Positions 8,695 to 18,188 are shown, counted from the stretch's first letter. The stretch is 43,449 nucleotides of DNA from an uncultured Clostridia bacterium (GCA_947630145.1 CANRGL010000007.1:1-43449); one strand, 5' to 3'. Numbers and translations are program-made. Notes: generated from the sequence alone by a model not told the origin.

Positions 8695-9066
8695 ATGGAA
8701 GAATTGGAAAATTATAAATTTGGAATTAGTACACTTAGAATATCTCAAATGCTTATTCGTTTTTTATCTTCTATATCTATTTTTGCTGTTACTGTCTTTT
8801 TTACGCCAAACTTTAATTTATCGTCCTTTCCTATACTTATAATTAGTGCAGTAGTAATAATTTTACTTGATTATATAATGGCAATAATAACTGGTATACA
8901 TGATATGCCATTAGGAAGAGGTTTAGTTGGTTTTACAACAGCTGCAATAATAATATATGCAACACAATTTTTGGTTGAAGGTTATTATATTTCTATATTA
9001 AGTAGTTTAATTGCTGCTGCAATATATGGAGTTATTGATAGCATGCTACCAAATAATGTAAAATAA
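8695..9066 (+). CDS. Holin-like four-helix membrane protein
   Basis: 123 residues from the ATG at 8695, placed 7 nt after GGAGGT; an in-frame TTG at 8680 lies upstream within the SD. Four hydrophobic stretches (about residues 20-38, 46-68, 80-97, 100-115) with short loops resemble the four-TM phage-holin-like family common in Clostridia genomes outside prophages. The loop HDMPLGRGLVGF is the most conserved-looking part. No phage genes are nearby, so a lysis role is not implied. It faces the DUF421/DUF4363 pair divergently. Confidence 0.65.
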   Translation: MEELENYKFGISTLRISQMLIRFLSSISIFAVTVFFTPNFNLSSFPILIISAVVIILLDYIMAIITGIHDMPLGRGLVGFTTAAIIIYATQFLVEGYYISILSSLIAAAIYGVIDSMLPNNVK

Positions 9067-9079
9067 ACATTTAAAATAT

Positions 9080-9120
9080 TACAAAAAAAGGTTAAAAATA
9101 TTTTCTTTAACCTTTTTAAA
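9080..9120. terminator. Bidirectional terminator between convergent genes
   Basis: AAAAAAGGTTAAA pairs with TTTAACCTTTTT around a short A/T loop, giving a T-run on either strand. It separates the holin-like gene (+) from the U32 gene (-). Confidence 0.75.
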
Positions 9121-9136
9121 TTTTTATTTTTGTACA

Positions 9137-11455
9137 TTATATAATAACATGCCTTACTCTATAATTAGATAATTTAGATTTATTAGTACTTGTAACAATT
9201 TTCATTATACAATCTAAATTATTACATATAATATTATATTTTTTGTTGTGCGTATCCAAAATATAATAATCATTACTTTGACATGGCATAGAACACTTTT
9301 TTCTATCTTTCATATCATCAACAAATGAGCCTAATATACAATACCTTGATGTCATAACAGTCTGGTAGTCTAAAACAAGTTCTATATTTGAAAATTTATT
9401 TAAACTTATTAACTCATCTTCAGTTAATTCTAACGATGGACATATTATATCAAATCCTAGTTTGTTATATATATTAATAGAATATTTATTAAATATATTA
9501 AGTGTATAATCTGCAACAAGCGTTATATTATATTTTTCTTTTAATTTTGTTACTATATCTATATATCCTATATTTCCTACAACTATTCCACTAACACCAT
9601 AAATTACAAGATTTTCTATATTTTTAAATATATATTCATCAATTATTCTTCCACCTACGTTTGGTAATATAACATATATTTCAACATTATTTTTAAACAT
9701 ATTAAAAATAATTTCTTTATACTTATACATATCGCATATGTCTATATATACTATTTCCAAGTCTTTTTTATACTTTTCTTTATATAATTTTATATAATCA
9801 ATATTTTTATTAAATTTATATATACTTAAAATATTTTTGTGTATATTATCTAGCTTAGGCTTTTGTATTTTTACATTAAGAGTATTATTTAATAGTCTTA
9901 AATTATTATCTACATTTAAGTTTATACTAAATGACTTTTCAATATCATCTACTAATTTTCTTCTTAATTCATTTAATTTTGATACTGGTATAAAAATATC
10001 ATTATCCATTTTTAAATTTACAATATTAAAATTAAAATTAGTATCTTGAGTTTTAGAAAATGCATTTGTTACATTTTCATTTGTAATAGCTTTTTTATCT
10101 GCCAAATTAGGTATATAATCTAAAATAGTAAATATATTATTATCTAAATTTTCTGTATTTACTAAAATATTTTTTCCTTTTTTTAAAGTTACAGAAATAT
10201 CAATAGTTCTTTTTTTCCTGTAGTAACCATTATAATATTTCTTTAAATCGTTATTTATATTATAATCAGATGTTTTATATATTTTTGCGCCTATCTTAGT
10301 TTTACTTTTTACATCGCCAAGCCATACTATATTATCTTTACTTACAGTATTATTTATTATAGTATTATTTATATCTTTTATACAAGTAATAATATTTGAA
10401 AATATTACATTATCATCTTTTATTATTTCAATTCCATCATGAAGTGATATATCAGTTTCTAATTTTACTTTTATATATTCTTTTTTTTGATCTATTACTT
10501 TTCCTAAGTATATACCAGTATTTTTAGGAGAGTTTTTAGTTATACTCTCTTTATATTTTACACCATCTAAATATCCATATGATTTACCATCACGATTAAA
10601 TATTTGCATTACATATTTTTCATCTTTCTTACTTTCATAGTCTTTATTGTTATAAACTACATTATCTAAATATTTTCTATATATTTTAGTTATCCCTGCA
10701 ACATATTCAGGATTTTTGTTCCTTCCTTCTATTTTAAGTGATTTTACCCCAATATTATATAATTTTTTAACAAACAAAAGTCCAAATATATCTTTTTTAC
10801 TAAGCAAAAATCTATCTTTTAAAAGATTTTTTCCCTCTTTGTATAACGAATATTTCATCCTACATGGTTGTGCACAATTACCTCTATTAGCACTTCTACT
10901 GCCTATTGTTTTACTCAAAAGACATTGACCAGAATATGAAACACATAATGCACCATGAACGAATACTTCAACATCTAAACTCGTATTAGCACATATATAT
11001 TCAATTTCTTTTAATGTCATCTCACGTGCAAGTACTACTCTAGTAAATCCTAATTTTTCTAAATACTTTACCTGCTCTATATTATATATACTCATTTGTG
11101 TACTTGCATGCAAAGGAAGGTTTGGTAATATTTTGTGAATTAAAGAGGCTATTGCAATATCTTGTACTATAACAGCATCTAAGCCTGCAGAATATAATTT
11201 TATAATAAGTTTCATAACTTCTTCTATTTCATTATCATATATTAAAGTATTTAAAGTAAGATATACTTTTACATTTAAAATATGTGCTTTTTTTATGCAC
11301 TCAATATATTCATAAATATCAAAGTTTTGTGCCATCTGTCTTGCATTAAATTTATCTATACCCATATATATTGCATCTGCACCTGCATTTATAGCAGCAT
11401 TAAAACTATCAATATTACCTGCAGGAGCTAGTAATTCAATAATATTATTTTTCAT
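9137..11455 (-). CDS. U32 family peptidase-like protein (RlhA/YegQ type)
   Basis: 772 residues from the ATG at 11455, which follows GGTGGAT; an ATG four codons earlier is less well placed. The N-terminal TIM-barrel-like U32 domain opens with LLAPAGN and carries the family signature near residues 160-190: EVFVHGALCVSYSGQC, SRSANRGNC and QPCR, with the clustered cysteines that in RlhA-type members serve a metal or Fe-S site. The long C-terminal part matches the two-part, DUF3656-bearing architecture. Relatives act in 23S rRNA C2501 hydroxylation rather than proteolysis, so a tRNA/rRNA modification role is more likely than peptidase activity. The C-terminus (about 690-760) carries a further Cys pair (RKKCSMPCQS). 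Confidence 0.85.
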   Translation of the reverse strand: MKNNIIELLAPAGNIDSFNAAINAGADAIYMGIDKFNARQMAQNFDIYEYIECIKKAHILNVKVYLTLNTLIYDNEIEEVMKLIIKLYSAGLDAVIVQDIAIASLIHKILPNLPLHASTQMSIYNIEQVKYLEKLGFTRVVLAREMTLKEIEYICANTSLDVEVFVHGALCVSYSGQCLLSKTIGSRSANRGNCAQPCRMKYSLYKEGKNLLKDRFLLSKKDIFGLLFVKKLYNIGVKSLKIEGRNKNPEYVAGITKIYRKYLDNVVYNNKDYESKKDEKYVMQIFNRDGKSYGYLDGVKYKESITKNSPKNTGIYLGKVIDQKKEYIKVKLETDISLHDGIEIIKDDNVIFSNIITCIKDINNTIINNTVSKDNIVWLGDVKSKTKIGAKIYKTSDYNINNDLKKYYNGYYRKKRTIDISVTLKKGKNILVNTENLDNNIFTILDYIPNLADKKAITNENVTNAFSKTQDTNFNFNIVNLKMDNDIFIPVSKLNELRRKLVDDIEKSFSINLNVDNNLRLLNNTLNVKIQKPKLDNIHKNILSIYKFNKNIDYIKLYKEKYKKDLEIVYIDICDMYKYKEIIFNMFKNNVEIYVILPNVGGRIIDEYIFKNIENLVIYGVSGIVVGNIGYIDIVTKLKEKYNITLVADYTLNIFNKYSINIYNKLGFDIICPSLELTEDELISLNKFSNIELVLDYQTVMTSRYCILGSFVDDMKDRKKCSMPCQSNDYYILDTHNKKYNIICNNLDCIMKIVTSTNKSKLSNYRVRHVII

Positions 11456-11524
11456 TATATCCACCATATCATTTACTATACATTTATATAAAAAACAAAC
11501 GTTTACATTAAATTAATTATAATG

Positions 11525-12253
11525 TTAACTATTGTTTTTTTGTCTTATAATCTCATAAATGCTTATTGCAGCAGAAACAGAAGCATTTAATGAATTAATT
11601 TTTCCTGACATTGGAATCTTTAATAGCATATCACAATTTTCTTTAACTAGTCTAGATATTCCAGCACCTTCATTTCCAATAACCATACCTATTGGTCCTT
11701 CTAGTTTTGTTTCATATATATTATTCTTTCCTGCCATATCAAGGCCATATATCCATAATCCATATTCTTTTAATTTTTTTATACTTTCAGTTATATTGGT
11801 AACTCTTGCAACTTTTATATATGAACAGGCACCTGCAGAAACTTTTTCTACTGTATCGGTTATCTGACATGCATTTCTTTTTTGAATTATTATCCCATGA
11901 ACACCCATACACTCAGCACTTCGTATAATTGCACCTAAATTGTGAGGATCTTCAATTTTATCTAAAATTAAAATAATAGGATTTTCATTTTTTTGTTTTG
12001 CGTACATAATTATATCTTCTATACTAGAATAATTAAAATTTGTAACACTTGCAATAATTCCTTGTGAATTTTTTCCATCAATCATATCATCTAATTTTTG
12101 CTTATTGGTATTAACTACTACAATTTTTCTTTTTAGTGCTTCTTTTATTATACTATCAATCTCTTTATTATTAGTTTGTGCATATATCTTATTTATAGTA
12201 TTACCAGAGACTATTGCCTCATATACAGGATTTTTTCCATAAATTAAACTCAT
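11525..12253 (-). CDS. rlmB: 23S rRNA (guanosine-2'-O-)-methyltransferase RlmB/TrmH family
   Basis: 242 residues. SPOUT-class rRNA 2'-O-methyltransferase using AdoMet. The N-terminal substrate-binding domain starts with YGKNPVYEAI; the catalytic knot has motif 1 LDKIEDPHNLGAIIRSAE (about 97-114), motif 2 GMVIGNEGAGI (about 188-198) and motif 3 IPMSGKINSLNASVSAAI (about 213-230). All three are intact. It could equally be annotated TrmH family; the linker and N-terminal domain favour RlmB. Stands alone between the U32 gene and the 34-codon peptide gene, which is on the opposite strand. Confidence 0.92.
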   Translation of the reverse strand: MSLIYGKNPVYEAIVSGNTINKIYAQTNNKEIDSIIKEALKRKIVVVNTNKQKLDDMIDGKNSQGIIASVTNFNYSSIEDIIMYAKQKNENPIILILDKIEDPHNLGAIIRSAECMGVHGIIIQKRNACQITDTVEKVSAGACSYIKVARVTNITESIKKLKEYGLWIYGLDMAGKNNIYETKLEGPIGMVIGNEGAGISRLVKENCDMLLKIPMSGKINSLNASVSAAISIYEIIRQKNNS

Positions 12254-12426
12254 ATTTTTCTCCTTTAATCTTTACTTTTTTATATTAACGTGATATAATA
12301 ATAGTTCTTACATTTTTTAATAACTTAATAATTTATAGTTAATTTTTTAGTAGCATTGTTCTAAATGCTATTATATTAAAATATATTTAAACTAAATTAT
12401 AATTATCTTAGGGGAGGATTAAATTT

Positions 12427-12531
12427 ATGACTCAAAAAAACGGAGAGGAAGTAGAAACCTGCTTTGTAGCTTTTATAGCAAAGATGATTAAAAAGTCTTT
12501 TTTCTATATATTAAATAAAATTAGAAAATAA
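12427..12531 (+). CDS. 34-residue cationic peptide, unrecognised
   Basis: A 35-codon frame starts at ATG 12427 behind a near-perfect SD (GGGGAGG about 7 nt upstream) and stops at TAA 12529, followed within 20 nt by a clear terminator. The product begins with an acidic, polar segment (MTQKNGEEVET), then has one Cys and an amphipathic hydrophobic/cationic helix (FVAFIAKMIKKSFFYILNKIRK minus its ends). It could be a small membrane-associated peptide, a type I toxin-like peptide or a signalling peptide; none can be assigned. It lies alone on the plus strand between two minus-strand genes, in a 322-bp gap that otherwise holds only AT-rich DNA and a weak hairpin at about 12351-12371. Confidence 0.55.
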   Translation: MTQKNGEEVETCFVAFIAKMIKKSFFYILNKIRK

Positions 12532-12548
12532 CAAAGCATAGCCTAAAT

Positions 12549-12576
12549 GCCAGCATAATGATGCTGGCTATTTTTC
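12549..12576 (+). terminator. Terminator after the 34-codon gene
   Basis: GCCAGCAT/ATGCTGGC stem (12549-12556/12561-12568), AATG loop, then TATTTTT. It lies at the end of the convergent lepA gene, but the T-run is on the plus strand, so it mainly serves the small gene. Confidence 0.85.
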
Positions 12577-14384
12577 TACTCTTCATCAAGTTTTAATACT
12601 TCTATAAACGCATCTTGTGGCAACTCTACGCTACCTATCTTTCTCATTTTTTTCTTTCCTTCTTTTTGTTCTTCTAGTAATTTTTTCTTTCTTGAAATAT
12701 CTCCTCCATAACATTTAGCAAGTACATCTTTTCTTAACGCTTTTACAGTTTCTCTTGCAATTACTTTTCCACCAATTGCAGCTTGTATTGGAACTTCAAA
12801 TAGTTGTCTTGGAATTATTTTCTTTAGTTTTTCAGTCATTTTTCTTCCACGTAATTCTGCTTTTTCGCGATTAACTATAAATGACAATGCATCTACTACT
12901 TCATTATTAAGCAAAATATCTAATTTTACAAGATTAGCTTTTTCGTACTTTTGAATTTCATAATCAAATGAAGCATATCCTCTAGTCCTAGATTTTAAAC
13001 TATTAAAAAAGTCATATATTATTTCATTTAATGGTAAATAATATTCTAGTGCTACTCTTGTTAAGTCTAAATATCTCATATTTATATATTTACCACGTCT
13101 TTCTTCACAAAGTTGCATTATGTTTCCTACATATTCTTTTGGTGAAATTATCTCTGTTTTTGCAATTGGCTCTTCTATATATGATATTTCATTTGGTTTA
13201 GGCATTTCAGATGGATTATATAATTCTACTATTTCTCCACTAGTCTTATGTATTTTATATATTACAGATGGAGATGTAGTAATTAAATTTAAATCATATT
13301 CCCTTTCCAATCTTTCTTGAATTATTTCCATATGTAAAAGGCCAAGAAAACCACACCTAAAGCCATGTCCCAATGCAGATGAAGTTTCAAGCTTGTAATC
13401 TAGTGCCGCGTCGTTTAATTTTAACTTTTCTAAAGCTTCTTTTAATTCTTCATAATCAGTACCTTCAGCAGGAAATATACCTGCATAAACCATAGATTTT
13501 GCTTTTTTATATCCAGTTAATGGATTTTGAGCAGGATTATTTTTTAAAGTTATAGTATCTCCCACTCTAATATCTGAAACTTCTTTTATACTTGCTGATA
13601 TATATCCTACTTCCCCTGCTAATAGCTCATTACTCTCAACATATCCACCTGGTTTCATATAACCTATTTCTACAATTTCATATTCTTTCTTATTTGACAT
13701 TGTAAAAATAACATCACCTTTTTTTAATTTGCCATCAATTATTCGAATAAAAGTAACAGCTCCTTTGTAATTATCATAAACAGAATCAAAAATTAAAGCT
13801 TTTAATGGTTTATTAACTTCTCCTGATGGTGGTGGAATATTTTTTACAATATCTTCTAATACATCTATTACATTAAGTCCCGTCTTTGCAGATACACATG
13901 GAGCACTTTTAGCCTCAATACCTATAACATCTTCAATTTCTTTTTTTATTTCATCAGGCCTTGCACTAGGTAAGTCTATTTTATTTATTACTGGTAATAT
14001 TTCTAAATCATTTTCCAATGCAAGATAAACATTTGCAAGAGTCTGTGCTTCTACACCTTGAGATGCATCTACAACAAGAATTGCACCTTCACATGCAGCA
14101 AGAGCACGAGAAACTTCATAATTAAAATCTACATGTCCTGGTGTATCTATTAAATTTAAAATATATTCTTTACCATCCTTTGCAATATATTTCATTCTAA
14201 CAGCTTGAGATTTAATTGTTATTCCTCTTTCTCTTTCTATATCCATATTATCTAATAATTGTTCTTGCATATGTCTTTGATCTATACTTCCTGTTATTTG
14301 TAATAATCTATCGGCAAGCGTAGATTTTCCATGATCAATATGTGCAATAATACTAAAATTTCTTATATTTTCTTGTCTATCCAT
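12576..14384 (-). CDS. lepA: Elongation factor 4 (LepA)
   Basis: 602 residues, standard length. Ribosome-associated translational GTPase involved in 30S maturation and back-translocation. G1 AHIDHGKST (about 13-21), [12 protein letters not shown] (switch I), [16 protein letters not shown] (switch II), [10 protein letters not shown] (G4) and SAKTG (G5) are all present. The C-terminal LepA-specific domain is complete, ending [22 protein letters not shown]-like with the expected length. SD AAAGGAATAAT precedes the ATG and a consensus promoter lies just upstream. No hemW follows, unlike many Firmicutes. Confidence 0.97.
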   Translation of the reverse strand: MDRQENIRNFSIIAHIDHGKSTLADRLLQITGSIDQRHMQEQLLDNMDIERERGITIKSQAVRMKYIAKDGKEYILNLIDTPGHVDFNYEVSRALAACEGAILVVDASQGVEAQTLANVYLALENDLEILPVINKIDLPSARPDEIKKEIEDVIGIEAKSAPCVSAKTGLNVIDVLEDIVKNIPPPSGEVNKPLKALIFDSVYDNYKGAVTFIRIIDGKLKKGDVIFTMSNKKEYEIVEIGYMKPGGYVESNELLAGEVGYISASIKEVSDIRVGDTITLKNNPAQNPLTGYKKAKSMVYAGIFPAEGTDYEELKEALEKLKLNDAALDYKLETSSALGHGFRCGFLGLLHMEIIQERLEREYDLNLITTSPSVIYKIHKTSGEIVELYNPSEMPKPNEISYIEEPIAKTEIISPKEYVGNIMQLCEERRGKYINMRYLDLTRVALEYYLPLNEIIYDFFNSLKSRTRGYASFDYEIQKYEKANLVKLDILLNNEVVDALSFIVNREKAELRGRKMTEKLKKIIPRQLFEVPIQAAIGGKVIARETVKALRKDVLAKCYGGDISRKKKLLEEQKEGKKKMRKIGSVELPQDAFIEVLKLDEE

Positions 14385-14407
14385 ATTATTCCTTTCTTTT
14401 ATTACTA

Positions 14408-14436
14408 ATTATATCATTTTTCTTATATACAATCAA
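14408..14436 (-). promoter_or_regulatory. Sigma-A promoter of lepA
   Basis: Minus strand TTGATT (14431-14436), 17-bp spacer, TATAAT (14408-14413), about 25 bp before the lepA start. Confidence 0.7.
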
Positions 14437-14472
14437 GAAAAATCGTATGTATAAAATATAAATATACATACG
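14437..14472 (-). terminator. Terminator after the 103-residue protein gene
   Basis: CGTATGTATA/TATACATACG stem (14444-14453/14463-14472), 9-nt loop, followed on the minus strand by ATTTTTC. It separates this gene from the lepA promoter. Confidence 0.75.
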
Positions 14473-14481
14473 ACTTCATAA

Positions 14482-14793
14482 TTAATAATCAGGTTCACTA
14501 CATAAAGAATACTTTTTTATTACTTCCATTCTTAAAAGACTATTAAGTGAGAGTAAATTAAGCAAACTGCCTTCATATGAGCTCCTACTAAATGGATCAG
14601 AGATAAACATATCAACAAGTTTACGAATGCTTATACAATATTCTTTTAAATCTGGAATGTTGGAAAATAGTTCTATTTTTTCTATAATTTCATTTCTTTT
14701 ACTATTTAACTCTTCCAAATCATTTAATACAAGCATTTCTTTAACCATATCTGAAATATCTCTTACATTAAGCAAGATTTCATTTGGTAACAT
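14482..14793 (-). CDS. Small helical protein of unknown function
   Basis: 103 residues, predicted almost entirely helical, with heptad-like Leu/Ile spacing between about residues 5 and 60 and a single Cys near residue 53. AAGGGAGG precedes the ATG with 6-7 nt spacing, and a terminator follows, so it is an expressed single-gene unit. No domain is recognised, and no signal peptide or membrane span is present. Confidence 0.6.
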   Translation of the reverse strand: MLPNEILLNVRDISDMVKEMLVLNDLEELNSKRNEIIEKIELFSNIPDLKEYCISIRKLVDMFISDPFSRSSYEGSLLNLLSLNSLLRMEVIKKYSLCSEPDY

Positions 14794-14931
14794 AAAAAAT
14801 CCTCCCTTTTATTAAAAAATAGAATATTTATTTTATTCATTATTAGATATATTAACATTTTTCATTTAATATGTCAATATCAAATATACTTTTTAAAAAA
14901 TATATGGTATAATTTAAATATAGGAGGAATT

Positions 14932-15393
14932 ATGTTTAAATTATATCAGAAAATAAAACTTAAAAATAGCAATATAACAGGTATAATTATTCACATTAAA
15001 CAAAAAAATAATACTAGAATATATACTGTTAATATTCAAAACAAAAATGTAATTGTAAATGAAGAAAATATAGAGAAAATAGACGATAATGGTAATATTA
15101 AATTTAATAATTCTTACACTAAAGAATATTATTATAATTTAGAAAAAAATTTTATAAACGAATTATCAATACGACATCAAACATTAGATATTGCTATGTA
15201 CAATGTAGAAAACTTTATAAATGAAGCAATTAAAAACAATGTTAAGGATATAAAAATAATACATGGGAAAAATGGAGGAATTTTACGTAAAGCAGTTCAT
15301 GATTATTTAAAGCATAATAAACATGTAGAAACTTTTCGATTAGGTAATTACTATGAAGGAAGTTATGGAGTTACAATAATAAAATTAAAATAG
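14932..15393 (+). CDS. Stand-alone Smr-domain protein
   Basis: 153 residues. The N-terminal about 50 residues form a small beta-rich KOW/SH3-like module (LYQKIKLKNSNITGIIIHI) like the one before the Smr domain in MutS2. A linker follows, then a Smr domain (about 75-153) with the core IIHGKNGGILRKAVHDYL and the closing EGSYGVTIIKLK. Smr domains are nucleic-acid nickases/endonucleases linked to MutS2 and ribosome rescue. The usual LDLHG element reads LSIRHQ and HGxGxG reads HGKNGG, so catalysis may be weakened. TATAAT and AGGAGG lie just upstream. It may be a detached MutS2 C-terminus rather than a full MutS2. Confidence 0.78.
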   Translation: MFKLYQKIKLKNSNITGIIIHIKQKNNTRIYTVNIQNKNVIVNEENIEKIDDNGNIKFNNSYTKEYYYNLEKNFINELSIRHQTLDIAMYNVENFINEAIKNNVKDIKIIHGKNGGILRKAVHDYLKHNKHVETFRLGNYYEGSYGVTIIKLK

Positions 15394-15430
15394 TATTGGA
15401 AAATTATATAATCTTCCAATACTATTGTTG
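15391..15430. terminator. Bidirectional terminator between Smr and TSCPD genes
   Basis: TAGTATTGGAA/TTCCAATACTA stem (15391-15401/15414-15424) with a 12-nt loop, T-rich on both sides. It separates two convergent genes. Confidence 0.8.
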
Positions 15431-15447
15431 TTTTGTTTTATTTTATT

Positions 15448-15702
15448 TTATTTTAATATATATTTTTCTAAAGCAGTAGCAAGCTGATCTGGACAAGATG
15501 TACCCTTTACTCCACACTTTATTCCTTTTAGCTTACTAATTGCTGTGTTAATATCCATTCCTTCTAAAAGTTTCGTTAATCCAACTGTATTTCCTGGACA
15601 TCCGCCAATTATTTTAATCCAATTTATTGTCTTTTTTTCATCATTAATACAAATTATAAATTTTGATGAACAAACACCTTCAGGTTTATAACTAAATTCC
15701 AT
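15448..15702 (-). CDS. TSCPD domain-containing protein
   Basis: 84 residues. This is the stand-alone TSCPD family: the conserved TSCPD motif is literal near residue 69 (GTSCPDQLA), with further cysteines in GVCS (about 9-12), GGCPGNT (about 33-39) and KCG (about 62-64). The domain also occurs at the C-terminus of class II ribonucleotide reductases, where cysteines bind metal. The stand-alone function is unknown. It starts 14 nt after fba and is probably co-transcribed with it. Confidence 0.85.
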   Translation of the reverse strand: MEFSYKPEGVCSSKFIICINDEKKTINWIKIIGGCPGNTVGLTKLLEGMDINTAISKLKGIKCGVKGTSCPDQLATALEKYILK

Positions 15703-15716
15703 ATTTAATCACCTTG

Positions 15717-16661
15717 TTAAGCCTTCCCATTACATCCAAGCACATCAACAATTTTATGTGACACCATATCTCTTACAGCATCTCTTGCCATTCCAAGATA
15801 TGTTCTTGGATCAAAAACTTCTGGATTTTCCACAAAACATTTGCGAATATTTGCTGTCATAGCTAATCTTATATCGCTATCTATGTTTATTTTACAAACA
15901 GCCATTGTTGCAGCACGTCTTAACATATCTTCAGGAACACCTTTTGCCCCTGGTATATTACCACCATATTTATTACACATTTCAACAAATTCTTGTGGTA
16001 CTGAAGATGCACCATGTAAAACGATTGGAAAACCTGGCAATCTTTTTGATACTTCCTCTAGAATATCATATCTTAATCTTGGTTCTTTTTTAAATTTATA
16101 TGCTCCATGACTAGTTCCAATTGCAATAGCAAGTGAGTCACAACCAGTTCTTTTAACAAATTCTTCAGCTTCGTTTGGATCTGTATACATAGCATCATTA
16201 TCTTTGACATTTACGTCATCTTCTATTCCAGCAAGTTTTCCTATTTCAGCTTCTACAACTACTCCACGTGCATGTGCATACTCAACAACTTTTTTTGTAA
16301 GTTCTACATTAGTTTCAAAATCATATTTAGATCCATCAATCATTACAGATGTAAAACCTCCATCAATACAATCTTTGCATGTTTCAAAATCTGGTCCATG
16401 ATCTAAATGTAAAACTACTGGTATATCTATTCCTTTTACCTTATTACATTCTATAGCAGATTCTACTAATTTCTTTAAATATATTGGATTTGCATATTTT
16501 CTAGCTCCTGCTGATACTTGTAATATTACTGGAGCATTATTTATAGCTGCAGCTTCCATAATACCTTGAACTATTTCCATATTATTTACATTAAAAGCTC
16601 CTATTGCATAACCACCTTTATATGCTTTTTCAAACATTTCTTTACTTGTTACAAGTCCCAT
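15717..16661 (-). CDS. fba: Class II fructose-1,6-bisphosphate aldolase
   Basis: 314 residues, usual for short class IIB aldolases. Zn-dependent cleavage of fructose 1,6-bisphosphate in glycolysis. Metal and catalytic residues are visible: LHLDHGPDFETC (Asp/His near 83-86), EAEIGKLAGIEDD, GTSHGAYKF (Zn His near 184), VLHGASSVP (Zn His near 216) and the NIDSDIR phosphate-binding segment near 262. SD AAAGAGG is about 7 nt from the ATG. It sits 21 nt downstream of the 483-residue coiled-coil gene with no terminator between. Confidence 0.95.
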   Translation of the reverse strand: MGLVTSKEMFEKAYKGGYAIGAFNVNNMEIVQGIMEAAAINNAPVILQVSAGARKYANPIYLKKLVESAIECNKVKGIDIPVVLHLDHGPDFETCKDCIDGGFTSVMIDGSKYDFETNVELTKKVVEYAHARGVVVEAEIGKLAGIEDDVNVKDNDAMYTDPNEAEEFVKRTGCDSLAIAIGTSHGAYKFKKEPRLRYDILEEVSKRLPGFPIVLHGASSVPQEFVEMCNKYGGNIPGAKGVPEDMLRRAATMAVCKINIDSDIRLAMTANIRKCFVENPEVFDPRTYLGMARDAVRDMVSHKIVDVLGCNGKA

Positions 16662-16682
16662 ATTTATACCTCTTTTCTTTTT

Positions 16683-18134
16683 TTAATATGGTCTTTTATT
16701 ACCATATAATGTATGTTGTTTTGGCTCGCTTTGAGTCACTGCTTCTTTCTCATAAAGTGATTTGTTTTGTATGCCATTTTCTTGAGATATTCTATCAACT
16801 TCTGCATCCATTAAATCTAATTCAGCAGTTTTTTCTTCATCATTTACTTCATTTAAATTAAGTTCTTCTTTTAATCTATCATCTTTTTCTTCTTGTGTAT
16901 TATAGTCTACTTTACCATCTTCATTAACATCTTTAATATTATTTTCAAAACTATCTTTACTACCACTAAGTGTTTTTATAATCTCATATTGTTGTTTTGC
17001 ACCTTCATAATCACCTTTTGCTCTTAACTTACGATATTCATTTATTGCATCTTCAATAGTATTTGTAGTTTCTTCTTGAGATTTATAAGTCTCATTTTTG
17101 ATTTTATCATTATTCTTATTTTCACGTTTTTCATTTTCAAGTGAAGTAGTTGCAACGCCAGCATCTGCCATACCCTTTGCTACACCTAAAGAATCTCTAT
17201 TAAGTTCTTCTTGCATATCATCTCTTTGAATATTTTCAATTAATACTGCAGGTGAAGTTTTCTCATAACATAGTCTCCTATCAACATCATATAACCTATC
17301 TTTTAATTCTTCAAATTTATTTTGATTAAAAGTTAGAGGGTTAGCAGACATTTGGGCCATTTCTTCTTCAATTTGCTCTTTTTGTTCATATAGTAAAGTA
17401 ACCCTTCTTATTTCTTCTTCCCTTTTATTTTCTTTTAATTCTTCTTCCTTATTATGAATATCACGTATTTCTTCTTCTTTTGAGGAAACATTTTTATCTG
17501 ATTGAATTTTATCATGGCCTGGTACTATCCCTTTATATTGCTTAGCTAATTTTTGCAAATATACTTCATACTGACGATTTTCTGCTGCAAGTCTATCTTC
17601 TGGTGTAAAATCACCATATTTTTCTGTTTGTCTTCTTGTGTGTTCTCTTATTTGTTCTCTATTTTTTTCATATCTTTCAAGTGTTGCTAGATAAATTGCT
17701 TTAATAGTTGCAGCTTGTACATAATTTTTTACATCTTTTTCAGATACATCTTTTCCATCTTCAGTCATTTCAGATAATTCTTTAAGGATTTGCTCTTTAT
17801 CTATAGATTTTGAAGGCATTTTACTTTTATTAATTTGTTCATCAATAGTTCTTTCAATATTTTCTTTTTCAATATCTTTTCCTTCATCTTTTTGCATATC
17901 ATCTTCCATATCATGATTTAACTGTTTTAATAAAGCTTCATAAGATAAATCACCTAAATTATTTAATGAACTTTTTTGAAAATCAGTACCATATGATCTG
18001 TTATAATAATCCAAAACTTCATTCATATTTATAAATTGATGATCTAATTTATTACCAACTTCTTTACTGTATGTTTTATTTATTATTTTATCAAAATAAC
18101 CTAAAATTTGATCTTTTTGTGTATTATTAGACAT
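16683..18134 (-). CDS. Large acidic coiled-coil protein, unrecognised
   Basis: 483 residues, highly charged (Glu, Lys, Asp, Gln), with long heptad-compatible stretches at about 150-200, 220-290 and 345-395. No signal peptide, no membrane helix and almost no Cys, so it is cytoplasmic. Residues near 410 read DVNEDGKVDY, an EF-hand/dockerin-like calcium-loop pattern (D-x-N-x-D-G-x-V-D). The C-terminus ends in aromatic and basic residues (HTLYGNKRPY). Nothing is recognised. It is upstream of fba in the same direction with a 21-bp gap, so the two may share a transcript; whether that reflects function is unknown. Confidence 0.6.
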   Translation of the reverse strand: MSNNTQKDQILGYFDKIINKTYSKEVGNKLDHQFINMNEVLDYYNRSYGTDFQKSSLNNLGDLSYEALLKQLNHDMEDDMQKDEGKDIEKENIERTIDEQINKSKMPSKSIDKEQILKELSEMTEDGKDVSEKDVKNYVQAATIKAIYLATLERYEKNREQIREHTRRQTEKYGDFTPEDRLAAENRQYEVYLQKLAKQYKGIVPGHDKIQSDKNVSSKEEEIRDIHNKEEELKENKREEEIRRVTLLYEQKEQIEEEMAQMSANPLTFNQNKFEELKDRLYDVDRRLCYEKTSPAVLIENIQRDDMQEELNRDSLGVAKGMADAGVATTSLENEKRENKNNDKIKNETYKSQEETTNTIEDAINEYRKLRAKGDYEGAKQQYEIIKTLSGSKDSFENNIKDVNEDGKVDYNTQEEKDDRLKEELNLNEVNDEEKTAELDLMDAEVDRISQENGIQNKSLYEKEAVTQSEPKQHTLYGNKRPY

Positions 18135-18188
18135 ATTATCAACTCCTAACTATATTTTACTATATATATTGAATATAATCAATAGTAT

